Shown in pieces: positions 1 through 8,033 of a stretch of DNA of 19,388 nucleotides. A program made the position numbers and the translations under genes. The stretch lies in assembly GCA_000719695.1 (NCBI GenBank), contig JOHN01000101.1:1-19388 (forward strand). Reading direction: 5' to 3'. The stretch's first letter is position 1, and each line of letters begins with the position of its first letter. Under the pieces are notes generated by a model. It was not told where the DNA came from and did not search any database. It saw only the letters and a list, made by a program, of their open reading frames with translations. The DNA is from Streptomyces sp. NRRL F-6131 (GTDB lineage Bacteria > Actinomycetota > Actinomycetes > Streptomycetales > Streptomycetaceae).

Positions 1-43
1 ATCAACTTCTGACCCGGCCCCACCACCTCACCACCCCGTCCCG

Positions 44-61
44 CCCCCCCCCCCCCCCCCC
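44..61. repeat. poly-C tract of 18 residues
   Basis: An uninterrupted run of 18 cytosines lies 39 bp upstream of the ATG of the iron-sulphur gene at 101, in a C-rich gap. Bases 10-12 are TGA and could be the stop codon of a gene entering from the left, but 12 bases cannot prove this. A run this long is prone to slippage and to sequencing error, so its true length is uncertain. Confidence 0.9.
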
Positions 62-100
62 GAGCCCACGGCCCCCGAACCCCCGAGGAACGCGCCCCCG

Positions 101-568
101 ATGCCCAGCCACACCTTCGTCCTCAACGGCCGGCCGGTCACCGTCGAGGCACCGGACGACATGCCGCTGCTCTGGGTCCTGCGCGACAAGCTCGGCGTCA
201 CCGGCCCCAAGTACGGCTGCGGCGTCGGCGTCTGCCGCGCCTGCACCAGCCATCTGGACGGCGCGGAGATCCAGCCCTGCACCGTGCCCGTCAAGGACTG
301 CGCCGACCGCCGGGTCACCACCATCGAGGGCCTCGCCGACGGCGACACCCTGCACCCCGTCCAGGAGGAGTGGCTGGAGTGCGACGTCGCCCAGTGCGGC
401 TTCTGCCAGCCCGGCCAGATCATGACGGCGGTCGCCCTGCTGCGCCGCAACCCCGCGCCCACCGACGCCGACATCGACCAGATCCAGAACATCTGCCGCT
501 GCGGCAGCTACCCCCGGATCCGCGAGGCGATCAAGCGCGCCGCCGCCCGGACCGCGCCCGGCAGCTGA
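101..568 (+). CDS. [2Fe-2S] ferredoxin-like subunit of a molybdenum hydroxylase
   Basis: A 155-residue protein of the xanthine dehydrogenase/aldehyde oxidase small-subunit family, closest in layout to the alpha subunit of isoquinoline 1-oxidoreductase. The N-terminal plant-ferredoxin-like domain carries Cys40, Cys45, Cys48 and Cys60 (CGVGVCRAC pattern). The C-terminal helical domain carries Cys99, Cys102, Cys132 and Cys134 (QCGFCQPGQ and ICRCG). All eight ligands for two [2Fe-2S] clusters are present and the length is normal. In this family the subunit passes electrons from a molybdopterin subunit to an acceptor. No molybdopterin or FAD subunit follows: the next gene is convergent and begins its stop codon 1 bp away. 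A partner would have to lie to the left of the window. The start is preceded by GAGGAA about 10 bases upstream. The family assignment is firm; the substrate is unknown. Confidence 0.93.
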   Translation: MPSHTFVLNGRPVTVEAPDDMPLLWVLRDKLGVTGPKYGCGVGVCRACTSHLDGAEIQPCTVPVKDCADRRVTTIEGLADGDTLHPVQEEWLECDVAQCGFCQPGQIMTAVALLRRNPAPTDADIDQIQNICRCGSYPRIREAIKRAAARTAPGS

Positions 569-569
569 C

Positions 570-881
570 TCAGGACTGGTCCCAGGCGTCGACGGTCAGC
601 GGCGCGTCCCCCGGGCAGGCGGCGATCCGCTCCGGGTGCACCTCCTCGTGCCGCTGCCCGGCCCCGGGCACCGAACCGTCGACGAGCAGCGGCAGCACCT
701 CATCGGCGCGGGCGGTGTAGCGACAGGGGTAGCCGTCGAACCGCACCTGCCGCGCCCGGCCGGCCGCGACCAGCCCGTCGATCCAGTCCCGCCCGTGCAG
801 CCCCGTCTCCCACTTGGCGAGGACGACGTCCTCCCCCTCCTCGCCCACCGGCGCCGTCACGACGAACCACCAACCGAGCAC
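570..881 (-). CDS. small hypothetical protein
   Basis: A 103-residue reading frame starting with GTG at 881, preceded by GGGAGGG at good spacing (five bases), which decides the start. It opens with a hydrophobic stretch (LGWWFVVTAP), followed by an acidic GEEGEDVV segment and a soluble charged remainder, and ends in VDAWDQS. I recognise no domain. The mix of aromatic and charged residues and the strong ribosome site favour a real gene over a shadow. It converges on the iron-sulphur gene, the two stop codons being separated by one base, so neither has room for its own terminator. It diverges from the lipase gene at 1023, sharing a 141-bp promoter region. I infer no function. Confidence 0.65.
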   Translation of the reverse strand: MLGWWFVVTAPVGEEGEDVVLAKWETGLHGRDWIDGLVAAGRARQVRFDGYPCRYTARADEVLPLLVDGSVPGAGQRHEEVHPERIAACPGDAPLTVDAWDQS

Positions 882-1022
882 CGAGGCCCTCCCCCCTCCG
901 GTCCAGCACGACCCCCCGAGCCTACGCCGCGGAGTCGAGCCGGACCCAGGCCCCGCCCTGGCCCCGTCAAGGAGACAGCCCTTAGGGTGGCGAAGCACCA
1001 AGTCCGTTGCTCCGAGGGGTGG

Positions 1023-2198
1023 ATGACGATGATCCCGCGCCGTTCGCTGCTGACCCTCGCCGGGGCGGGGGGTGCGGCGCTGGCCCTGCCGGGCGCCGCG
1101 GCGCACGCCGCGCCCGCGCCGGCTCCCGGGCCGGAGCCGATCGAGCTGCCGGCGCCGACCGTGCGGCGGACGGTGGGCACGGTGTCGCTGCACCTGGTCG
1201 ACGGGGCGCGGGTGGATCCGTTCGCCCCGGTGCCGGGGCCGCGGGAGCTGATGGTGCAGCTCTGGTACCCCGCGACGGGCCCCGCCGGGCGGCCGCGCGC
1301 GCCGTACACCACGGCGCGGGTCGCGGCGGCGCTGGACCGGAGCGCCTTCCTGGACCCGGGCACCATCGGCCGACTGCGCCCGAGCGCGCGGCTCGCCGCA
1401 CCGCCCGCCCCGGGTGCGCTGCCCCTGCTGCTGTTCGGTCACGGCCGCAAGGGCGGGCGGAGCAACTGCACGGCGCTGGCGGAGGAGTTGGCGGCGCACG
1501 GCTACCTGGTGGCGGCGCTCGACCACACCTACGACGCGGCCGTGGTCGAGTTCCCGGACGGCCGGCTGGTGAGCAGCGTCCTGGCGGACGACCCGGCCGA
1601 CTGGGAGGCCGCCGAACGCGAGGAGGTCGGCACCCGGGTGGCCGATCTCCGTTTCGTGGCCACGGAGTTGACCACGGGGCGGACGAGCCGACGATTCGGA
1701 CTGCCGCGCGCCGACCCGGCCCGGATCGGCGCCTTCGGCCACTCGATGGGCGGCGCCGCCGCGGCCGAGGCGGTCCGGCACGACCGGCGGTTCGCGGCCG
1801 GCCTCGACATGGACGGCGGCCTGTTCGGTTCGCCGGTGCCGGACGAGGGCCTGGATCGGCCGTTCCTGCTGTTCACCGCGCTGGACGACCACGAGACCTG
1901 GCGGCGCTGGCGCGAGCACCAGCGCGGGTGGGGCCGCCACCTGCGCCAGCACGACTCGGGCCATCTGAGCTTCAGCGACCTGCCGCACGCCGCCGGTCCG
2001 GGTCACCAGGCCGACCACGTCCCGCCGGAGGTCCACGCCCAGCTGTTCGGCGGCATCGCGCCGGAGCGGGCGACCGCACTCGCCCGCACCTATGTGCGCG
2101 CGCACTTCGACCGGTTCCTGCGCGGGCGCCCGTCGCCGCTGCTGAACGCGCCCTCGCCGCGCTACCCGGAGGTCTCCTTCGTCTGGAGCCGCGGCTGA
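1023..2198 (+). CDS. exported PAF-acetylhydrolase-like lipase (alpha/beta hydrolase)
   Basis: A 391-residue serine hydrolase of the platelet-activating-factor acetylhydrolase isoform II type. The N-terminus MTMIPRRSLLTLAG is a twin-arginine signal, with probable cleavage after AHA near residue 29, so the enzyme should be exported folded. The nucleophile elbow is GHSMG with Ser241, the acid is probably Asp262 (GLDMDGG) and the base His314 (DSGHLSFSD); these positions match the family's Ser/Asp/His order. An oxyanion-type LLLFGHGRKGG segment precedes them. Family members cleave short-chain acyl esters or phospholipid acyl groups; the substrate here is unknown. ATG 1023 follows GAGGGG; ATG 1029 is an alternative start. 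A TAGGGT box at 983-988 could be its -10. The stop codon lies inside a 10-bp tandem repeat. Confidence 0.9.
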   Translation: MTMIPRRSLLTLAGAGGAALALPGAAAHAAPAPAPGPEPIELPAPTVRRTVGTVSLHLVDGARVDPFAPVPGPRELMVQLWYPATGPAGRPRAPYTTARVAAALDRSAFLDPGTIGRLRPSARLAAPPAPGALPLLLFGHGRKGGRSNCTALAEELAAHGYLVAALDHTYDAAVVEFPDGRLVSSVLADDPADWEAAEREEVGTRVADLRFVATELTTGRTSRRFGLPRADPARIGAFGHSMGGAAAAEAVRHDRRFAAGLDMDGGLFGSPVPDEGLDRPFLLFTALDDHETWRRWREHQRGWGRHLRQHDSGHLSFSDLPHAAGPGHQADHVPPEVHAQLFGGIAPERATALARTYVRAHFDRFLRGRPSPLLNAPSPRYPEVSFVWSRG

Positions 2199-2230
2199 CC
2201 GCGGCTGACCTCGGCCGACCGCGGTCGACC
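2191..2230. repeat. four-copy imperfect 10-bp tandem repeat over the lipase stop codon
   Basis: Four adjacent 10-mers starting at 2191, 2201, 2211 and 2221: the first two are identical (gcggctgacc) and the next two differ at one or two positions. The first copy contains the lipase TGA stop, and each TGA-bearing copy is in a shifted frame. It fills much of the 66-bp gap between two convergent genes. Confidence 0.85.
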
Positions 2231-2264
2231 GGGCCCGGCCCACCGGCCCCCTGCCCGCATCCGC

Positions 2265-2864
2265 CTACCCGACGGCCCCGGGGTCGCGGCCGAAGAACCC
2301 GGCGAGCCGGTCGTACACCGGCGCGTCCTCGGCGACCGCGACCTCGGGGCCGAAGGCGTGCTGGTCCTCCTCGCTCCCCCGGTACTCCGGCCGCAGCGCG
2401 CCGCGCCCCCAGCTCAGCGCCGCCCGGCCGACCTCCTGGTCGAGCCCGGTCGTGGACTGGCCGGTGGCCCGGGCGAGGTCCCAGGCGTGCGTGGCGAGTT
2501 CGGCGATCTGCTGGTCCACCGGGAAGCGGGCGGGCAGTTCGCCGACACCGGGGACCTCGATCACGCCGTCGAGGTCGCCCGCCTGCCGCCAGGCTGCCAT
2601 CAGCCGCTCCGCGCCGGCCTCGAAGCGGTGCAGCCAGTCGTCCTCGACCCGCTCGAAGGGCTCCGACCAGTCGGGCGTGCCGCCCTCCGCCCGGACGGTG
2701 AAGTGCCGCAGGTCCTGCAACAGATGGCTGATCAGCTGCCCGACGTCCCAGGAACGGCAGGGGGTCGAGTGGCCGGCCAGTTCGGCGCCGACGCCGTCGA
2801 TCACTCCGGCGGTCTGCGCGAGCGCGCGGGCGAGCAGCTCGATCGGGTCTTCCGCTCCGGTCAT
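2265..2864 (-). CDS. TIGR03086 family DinB-like metal-binding protein
   Basis: A 199-residue protein with the hallmarks of the actinobacterial TIGR03086/mycothiol-dependent maleylpyruvate isomerase-like group. An N-terminal four-helix DinB-like bundle contains CRSWDVGQLISHLLQDLRHF (residues 36-55), and a central motif reads ELATHAWDLARATGQ (residues 122-136). His47 and His126 are probable metal ligands by analogy with the family. Members are thought to bind a divalent metal and in some cases mycothiol; most have no known reaction. ATG 2864 has GGAGAGG 7 bases upstream. It converges on the lipase gene, and the SDR gene upstream in the same direction ends 187 bp away, so co-transcription is possible but not shown. 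Confidence 0.85.
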   Translation of the reverse strand: MTGAEDPIELLARALAQTAGVIDGVGAELAGHSTPCRSWDVGQLISHLLQDLRHFTVRAEGGTPDWSEPFERVEDDWLHRFEAGAERLMAAWRQAGDLDGVIEVPGVGELPARFPVDQQIAELATHAWDLARATGQSTTGLDQEVGRAALSWGRGALRPEYRGSEEDQHAFGPEVAVAEDAPVYDRLAGFFGRDPGAVG

Positions 2865-3051
2865 GACGCACCTCTCCGTCGTCGGGGCCTCTCGGCCCCT
2901 CACTCGGGACCCGTGCGCGGGCGCGCGCCGTCCGGTCGCGCGCCCGCACCCGTGGTCGGTCCGGCCGATCGTAGACGGGGGCACCGACAACCGGCCCGGA
3001 GCAACACCCCGGGCCGGCCAGCCGGGCCGGCGGCCGGGCGTGTCGCGCCGG

Positions 3052-3807
3052 TCAGACGGCGAAGCCGCCGTCCACCGCGATCTCGGCACCGGTGATGTAC
3101 CGGCCCTCCTCGCCCGCCAGGTGCGCGACGGTCGCGGCGACGTCCGCGGGCCGCCCGAAGCCGCCGAGCGCGGTGAAGCCGGACTGGAAGTCGGCGCCCG
3201 GGCCGTCCGCCGGGTTCATGTCGGTGTCGATCGGACCGGGGTGGATCACGTTGACGGTGATCCCGCGCGGGCCCAGTTCGCGGGCCAGCGCCTTGCTGAG
3301 TCCGATCGTCGCGGCCTTGCTGGTCGCGTAGAGGCTGCCGCCGGCGAAGGCGGCCCGCTTGGCCATGCAGCTGCCGATGGTGACGATCCGCCCGCCCTCG
3401 GCCAGGTGGGCCGCGGCGGCCTGGGCGAACAGGTACGGCCCCCGGACGTTGATCTCCAGCACCCGGTCGATGTCCTCCAGGCCGGTCTCCTGGATCGGCC
3501 CGATGAAACCCGCCCCGGCGTTGTTGACCAGGATGTCGAGCCGCCCGAAGCGCTCGGCCACCGCCGCGACCACCGCGCGGACCTCCTGCGGGTCGGCGCT
3601 GTCGGCCCGGACGGCCCAGCCGCGCCGGCCCATCGCGGTGATCTCGGCCGCGACCGCCTCGGCCCGCTCGGCGCTGCCCAGGTAGGTCACCACCACGTCG
3701 GCGCCGTCCTCGGCGAGCCGCAGGGCCACGGCCTCCCCGATCCCCCGGCTGCCGCCGGTCACCAGGGCCACCTTGCCGTCGAGCTTCGCGAGCTCGGTCA
3801 TCGTCAT
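3052..3807 (-). CDS. SDR family NAD(P)-dependent oxidoreductase
   Basis: A 251-residue classical short-chain dehydrogenase, FabG-like. The cofactor loop TGGSRGIG spans residues 17-24, NNAG is at 95-98, and the active site is formed by Asn120, Ser146, Tyr160 and Lys164 (YATSK). The C-terminal TGAEIAVDGGFAV is typical. It should reduce a carbonyl or oxidise an alcohol with NAD(P)H; the substrate cannot be read from sequence. Aspartate-free sequence after strand 2 (VVVTYLGSAERA) leans towards NADP(H). The chosen ATG at 3807 has AAGGAG 10 bases upstream. A 33-base longer start at 3840 (MSANDTRSSDD) also has GAGG at good distance and cannot be excluded. A tandem GTTCAAC repeat lies at 3894-3907 in the upstream region. 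Confidence 0.92.
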   Translation of the reverse strand: MTMTELAKLDGKVALVTGGSRGIGEAVALRLAEDGADVVVTYLGSAERAEAVAAEITAMGRRGWAVRADSADPQEVRAVVAAVAERFGRLDILVNNAGAGFIGPIQETGLEDIDRVLEINVRGPYLFAQAAAAHLAEGGRIVTIGSCMAKRAAFAGGSLYATSKAATIGLSKALARELGPRGITVNVIHPGPIDTDMNPADGPGADFQSGFTALGGFGRPADVAATVAHLAGEEGRYITGAEIAVDGGFAV

Positions 3808-3893
3808 ATCGTCAGAACTCCTTGTGTCGTTCGCGGACATGACTCGATCCTCGGCCGCGGCGACCCGACAGTCCGGCGGTATTCGGACATCGC

Positions 3894-3907
3894 GTTCAAC
3901 GTTCAAC
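3894..3907. promoter_or_regulatory. tandem GTTCAAC heptamer, possible operator or -35
   Basis: Two perfect adjacent GTTCAAC copies. On the minus strand each reads TTGAAC, a fair -35 match, 87-99 bp before the SDR start at 3807. No convincing -10 box follows at 16-19 bases, so an operator role is equally possible. No regulator gene is adjacent. Confidence 0.35.
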
Positions 3908-3992
3908 TATCGCCGGGCGAACACCCGCCCGCCCGGCGCGCCACGCCGCCCGGCGCGCGCCCCCGTCTCCGCCCGCCCGAAGTCGCGACACG

Positions 3993-4028
3993 CCGAACGG
4001 CCGCCCCGGGGACAGGGCGGCCGTTCGG
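3993..4028 (-). terminator. strong hairpin terminator after the rpf gene
   Basis: A perfect 14-bp stem (3993-4006 paired with 4015-4028) with an 8-base loop, 32 bases beyond the rpf stop codon on the minus strand. There is no T-run, as is common for actinomycete terminators. It insulates the SDR gene from rpf transcription. Confidence 0.8.
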
Positions 4029-4060
4029 TCCACCGAGGTGCGGGACCCGGCGGGGGGAGG

Positions 4061-4912
<852 letters not shown>

Positions 4913-4978
4913 TCACTCGATGGGCGGCCGCGCACGTGTCCGACGTGCCGTGCCGCCCCGGCCACCCTCCGCTCGCCG

Positions 4979-5085
4979 GCGACCGGATGGAGCCGGTCGC
5001 GTCGGCGGTGCACGGCCCTCGCGCCGGTGGTCAGTCGGCGGGCCGCGAGTCGGGGGTGAACCCGGGTGGTGCTCGTTGCACCGCC
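4979..5085 (-). ncRNA. candidate structured cis-regulatory leader RNA of rpf
   Basis: On the minus strand, starting at the predicted transcription start, a 9-bp helix pairs 5077-5085 with 5004-5012 (GGCGGTGCA with TGCACCGCC). It encloses a small GGG/CCC hairpin (5061-5063 with 5054-5056) and a 6-bp CTCGCG/CGCGAG stem (5044-5049 with 5018-5023), giving a three-way junction. An 8-bp hairpin with a 6-base loop follows (4993-5000 with 4979-4986). Rpf genes of Streptomyces are known to carry c-di-AMP (ydaO-type) riboswitches, but I could not find the conserved ydaO sequence blocks here, so the class is unknown. Confidence 0.45.
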
Positions 5086-5089
5086 AAAG

Positions 5090-5118
5090 AAGCTACGGGC
5101 GCTACCGGGCCGCATCAA
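5090..5118 (-). promoter_or_regulatory. promoter of the rpf gene
   Basis: Minus strand -35 TTGATG (5113-5118), 17-base spacer, -10 TAGCTT (5090-5095). The predicted start is near 5083, at the 5' edge of the closing helix of the leader RNA. Confidence 0.6.
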
Positions 5119-5443
5119 GCAATTCTTGGTCGTCCCAGGTCAGTTGACTGTTACCGGCGGTATCGATCATGAAACCGCCCCGGAAACGACCGGCTTTGAC
5201 CGGATTTCCGGGCCCAAACGGTCGATTTCCGTGCGCTCGCTCACATCAGGTCGGCTGAACCTCCGAGCGCTTTGTCGACTTACCGTCACCGATGACTGAC
5301 GGATCGTCATCACGAGGAGCGGAGTTCCCGGTTCCACCGGACGTCGAGGTGGCGTTCACCACTTCGACTACCGAGCGTGAGCAGAAAATCGCTCAGCGCA
5401 CGGCACACGATCCGTCCTTGCACGTACCGAACGGACCGTCAAC
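5119..5443. other. intergenic stretch with several inverted repeats, no gene recognised
   Basis: This stretch is visibly less GC-rich than its surroundings and shows no credible protein. It holds CCCGGAAA/TTTCCGGG (5179-5186 with 5205-5212, with an inner CCGG/CCGG), GCGCTCG/CGAGCGC (5233-5239 with 5264-5270, with an inner AGGT/ACCT and TTT following on the plus strand), and GATGAC/GTCATC (5291-5296 with 5306-5311). These could be operators of the divergent region, a small RNA, or remnants. Confidence 0.5.
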
Positions 5444-5520
5444 ACGCCCTCGCCGCACCGCCGGCACGCCCTCGCCGCACCGCCGGCACGCCCTCGCCGC
5501 ACCGCCGACACGCCCTCAGC
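5444..5520. repeat. 22-bp tandem repeat, three and a half copies
   Basis: Units start at 5444, 5466 and 5488, with a partial fourth copy at 5510. The first two units are identical and the third differs at one base. It lies 28 bases beyond the stop codon of the response regulator. It can be read through in several frames but belongs to no recognisable gene. Confidence 0.9.
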
Positions 5521-5548
5521 CCGCCTCGGCACCCCTCGCGGCGACCCG

Positions 5549-6217
5549 TCAGCCGACGTCCTCCAGGCCCGCGTCCCGGGCCAGCAGGGCCGCCTGGACC
5601 CGGTTCTCGCAGCCCAGCTTGGCCAGGATCCGGCTGACGTAGGTCTTCACCGTCGCCTCGCTCATGTGGATCCGGGCGCCGGCGTCCGCGTTCGACAGCC
5701 CCTCGCCCAGCAGCGCCAGGACCGCCAGCTCGCGCTCGGTCAGCACCTCCAGCCGCTGCCGGGCCTGCGCCCCGCGCGCCGCGGCCGGTCCCGAGCGTCC
5801 GGCCGCCAGCGAGTCCACGATGTGCCGGGTGGCCGCCGGCGACAGGAAGGCGTTCCCGGTCGCGGCCGCCCGGACGGCCTGGATCAGTTCGGCCGGCGCG
5901 GTGTCCTTCAACAGGAAGCCCGCACCGCCGTCGCTCACGGCGCGCAGCACGTTCTCGCGCTCCCCGAAGGTGGTGAGGATCAGCGCCCGCGCGCCGGGGG
6001 CGACCCTCGGCAGCTCGGCGAGCGCCGTCAGCCCGTCCATGCCCGGCATCTGGATGTCCAGCAGGACGACGTCGACCCGGTGCGCGCGGGCCAGTTCCAG
6101 CGCCTCCCGACCGTCGGCGGCCTCGGCCACCACGTCGATGTCGTCGGCCGAGGAGAGGATCATCCTGATCCCGGCCCGGATGAGCGGCTCGTCGTCGGCG
6201 ACGAGGACTCGGATCAC
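5549..6217 (-). CDS. NarL/LuxR-family response regulator
   Basis: A 222-residue two-component regulator. The receiver domain (residues 1-120) has the acidic pair Asp8/Asp9, phosphoacceptor Asp54 (LLDIQMPGMDG), Thr82 and Lys104 (LLKDTAP). The LuxR-type helix-turn-helix occupies about 155-218 (LTERELAVLALLGEGLSNADAGARIHMSEATVKTYVSRILAKLG). Phosphorylation by the kinase encoded just upstream (85-bp gap, same strand) should trigger dimer binding to promoters. The target genes are unknown. The start is GTG at 6217; the site GGGGATGACCAGCA before it is weak, consistent with translation mainly from a shared transcript. The family and pairing are secure. Confidence 0.95.
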   Translation of the reverse strand: MIRVLVADDEPLIRAGIRMILSSADDIDVVAEAADGREALELARAHRVDVVLLDIQMPGMDGLTALAELPRVAPGARALILTTFGERENVLRAVSDGGAGFLLKDTAPAELIQAVRAAATGNAFLSPAATRHIVDSLAAGRSGPAAARGAQARQRLEVLTERELAVLALLGEGLSNADAGARIHMSEATVKTYVSRILAKLGCENRVQAALLARDAGLEDVG

Positions 6218-6302
6218 TGCTGGTCATCCCCTTGTACTGGTCCTGACGGCGCGGCCGCGGACCGGCCGGTGCCCCGGCGGACCATCCTGGCATCCCCGTC
6301 GA

Positions 6303-8027
6303 TCACTGCTTCACCCGGTAGTGCTGCTTGTCCACCAGCACCCCGTCCTTGAAGCAGAACCGGACGGCCGCGTCCTCGCCCCAGCCGGTACCCGGGTCGT
6401 CGGAGAGGAAGTGGACGCAGACCGAACCCTCCGGCGGGGTGGGGCCGGTGCCCTTCAGGTTCTGCAGGAAGAAGTCGCTGCCCGGCGGCAGCTGCCGCCG
6501 CACCTCGGCCTCCGGGGTGCCGGGCTCCAGGCTCTCGTACACCGACCGCTTCACCGTGGAGTCCTCGGCGGAGCGGACGAAGCCGACGACGCCCCAGACC
6601 AGCAGACCCAGCACGGCCAGCAGCACCGCCACCCCGCCGACCGCGCAGCCGATCGCCGGGCTGCGCCGCTTCGGCGGTGCGGCCGCCATCGCCGGCACAC
6701 CCTCCAGCGCCCACTCCGGCGCACCCCCGACACCGCCCGCGCCCCCCGGACCACCCGCACTCCCCGCACCGTCCGCCCCGGCGCCCTCCGCGCCCCGGTA
6801 CGGCAGCACGGCGGCCAGCCGGAACCCGGCCTCCGGGGTCGGACCGGTGTGCACCATGCCGCCGACCAACCGGGCCCGCTCCCGCAGACCGGTCAGCCCC
6901 TGGCCGCCGCTGACCACCGCCGCCGCGCCGCCGGGGCGCACCCCCACCGGCTCGGGCGCAGCCAGGTTCACCACCTCCACCACCAGCGCGTCCGGCTCGT
7001 ACCGCAGCGCCACGGTGATCGGCGCGCCGGGAGCGTGCTTGTGCGCATTGGTCAGCGCCTCCTGCACGACCCGGTACGCCGCGTGCCCGGCGGACGCGCT
7101 CAGCGGACGGCGCTCGCCGTCCCGGAGCAGGGCGACCACGGTGCCGGCCGCCCGGGAGGAGTCGACCAGCCCCTCGATCCCGTCCACGCCCCCGGTCCCG
7201 ACACCGCCGGTACCGGGACCGCCGACCGGCGCCCCGCCGGCCCCTGCGCCGGGCGGCGGCGCCGTCGACTCGTCGTGCAGCACCCCCACCACCTCGCGCA
7301 GTTCCCGCATCGCCGCGACCGCCGCCTGGCGCAGCACCCCGACCGCCTCGCGCTGCCGGTCGGTGAGCGTCCGGTCCACCTCCAGCGCACCGGAGTGCAC
7401 CGAGATCAGGGCCAGCTGGTGGCCCAGGCTGTCGTGCATGTCCTGGGCGATCCGGTGCCGCTCGCGCAGCCGCGCCTGGTGCGCGACCATGGCGCGCTCG
7501 CGCACCAGCTGTTCGTTGCGCTCGCGCAGCGCGTCGGTCAGCGCGCGGCGCTGCGCCCGGTAGCGGCCCCAGAGCGCGGGCAGCACGGCGAGCAGCAGGT
7601 AGCCGCCCAGCGAGAACCCGACGATCAGCTTCACCGGGACCTGCCCGGCGTCCTTCACCACGCCGATCAGGGTCATCAGCACCCAGCCGACGGTGAACGA
7701 GCCGGCCAGCACCCAGACCCGGCGCACCCGCGCGCCGGCCGACCAGCCGACGCAGACCAGCAGCGGCAGCGGTCCGCCGCCCAGGCCGCCGACCACGGCG
7801 GTGAGCACCAGGACGGTCGCCGGCAGGCCGCGGCGCAGCAGGAAGAGAGCGGCGGAGGCCACGCTCATCGCCAGGGTCAGTCCGCTGTGACTGGCCACCT
7901 CGATCAGCCCGGCGAGCCCGCCGATCAGGAGCGCGCCCACCCCCTCGCGGACCACCAGCCCGAGCCGCCAGGGCCCGGGCAGCGCCGTCCGTACCGCCTT
8001 CGACCAGCCTCTTGCTATGACGTCCAC
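6303..8027 (-). CDS. HisKA_3 sensor histidine kinase with C-terminal membrane anchor and outer domain
   Basis: A 574-residue membrane kinase. Residues 20-155 hold about five membrane segments. The dimerisation/phosphoacceptor helix contains ERHRIAQDMHDSLGHQL with His198. The ATP-binding domain has its N box at EALTNAHKHA (Asn327) and a glycine box GQGLTGLRERA (375-385). A Gly/Ala linker (411-452) then leads to an extra membrane helix (458-484) and a final domain of about 88 residues that should lie outside the cell, with Cys537 and Cys558 possibly bridged and a YESLEPGTPEAEVRRQLPPG motif resembling the BamE/SmpA fold. The last part is an inference. It pairs with the response regulator 85 bp downstream. 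GTG 8027 sits exactly 6 bases after a TAGCCT box, so the mRNA is probably leaderless. Confidence 0.94.
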   Translation of the reverse strand: MDVIARGWSKAVRTALPGPWRLGLVVREGVGALLIGGLAGLIEVASHSGLTLAMSVASAALFLLRRGLPATVLVLTAVVGGLGGGPLPLLVCVGWSAGARVRRVWVLAGSFTVGWVLMTLIGVVKDAGQVPVKLIVGFSLGGYLLLAVLPALWGRYRAQRRALTDALRERNEQLVRERAMVAHQARLRERHRIAQDMHDSLGHQLALISVHSGALEVDRTLTDRQREAVGVLRQAAVAAMRELREVVGVLHDESTAPPPGAGAGGAPVGGPGTGGVGTGGVDGIEGLVDSSRAAGTVVALLRDGERRPLSASAGHAAYRVVQEALTNAHKHAPGAPITVALRYEPDALVVEVVNLAAPEPVGVRPGGAAAVVSGGQGLTGLRERARLVGGMVHTGPTPEAGFRLAAVLPYRGAEGAGADGAGSAGGPGGAGGVGGAPEWALEGVPAMAAAPPKRRSPAIGCAVGGVAVLLAVLGLLVWGVVGFVRSAEDSTVKRSVYESLEPGTPEAEVRRQLPPGSDFFLQNLKGTGPTPPEGSVCVHFLSDDPGTGWGEDAAVRFCFKDGVLVDKQHYRVKQ

Positions 8028-8033
8028 CCGTCG

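Noticed and set aside
5292..5642. 116-residue plus-strand frame
   Set aside because: It runs through the tandem repeat and into the antisense of the response regulator, has no domain and no clear ribosome site; treated as a shadow.
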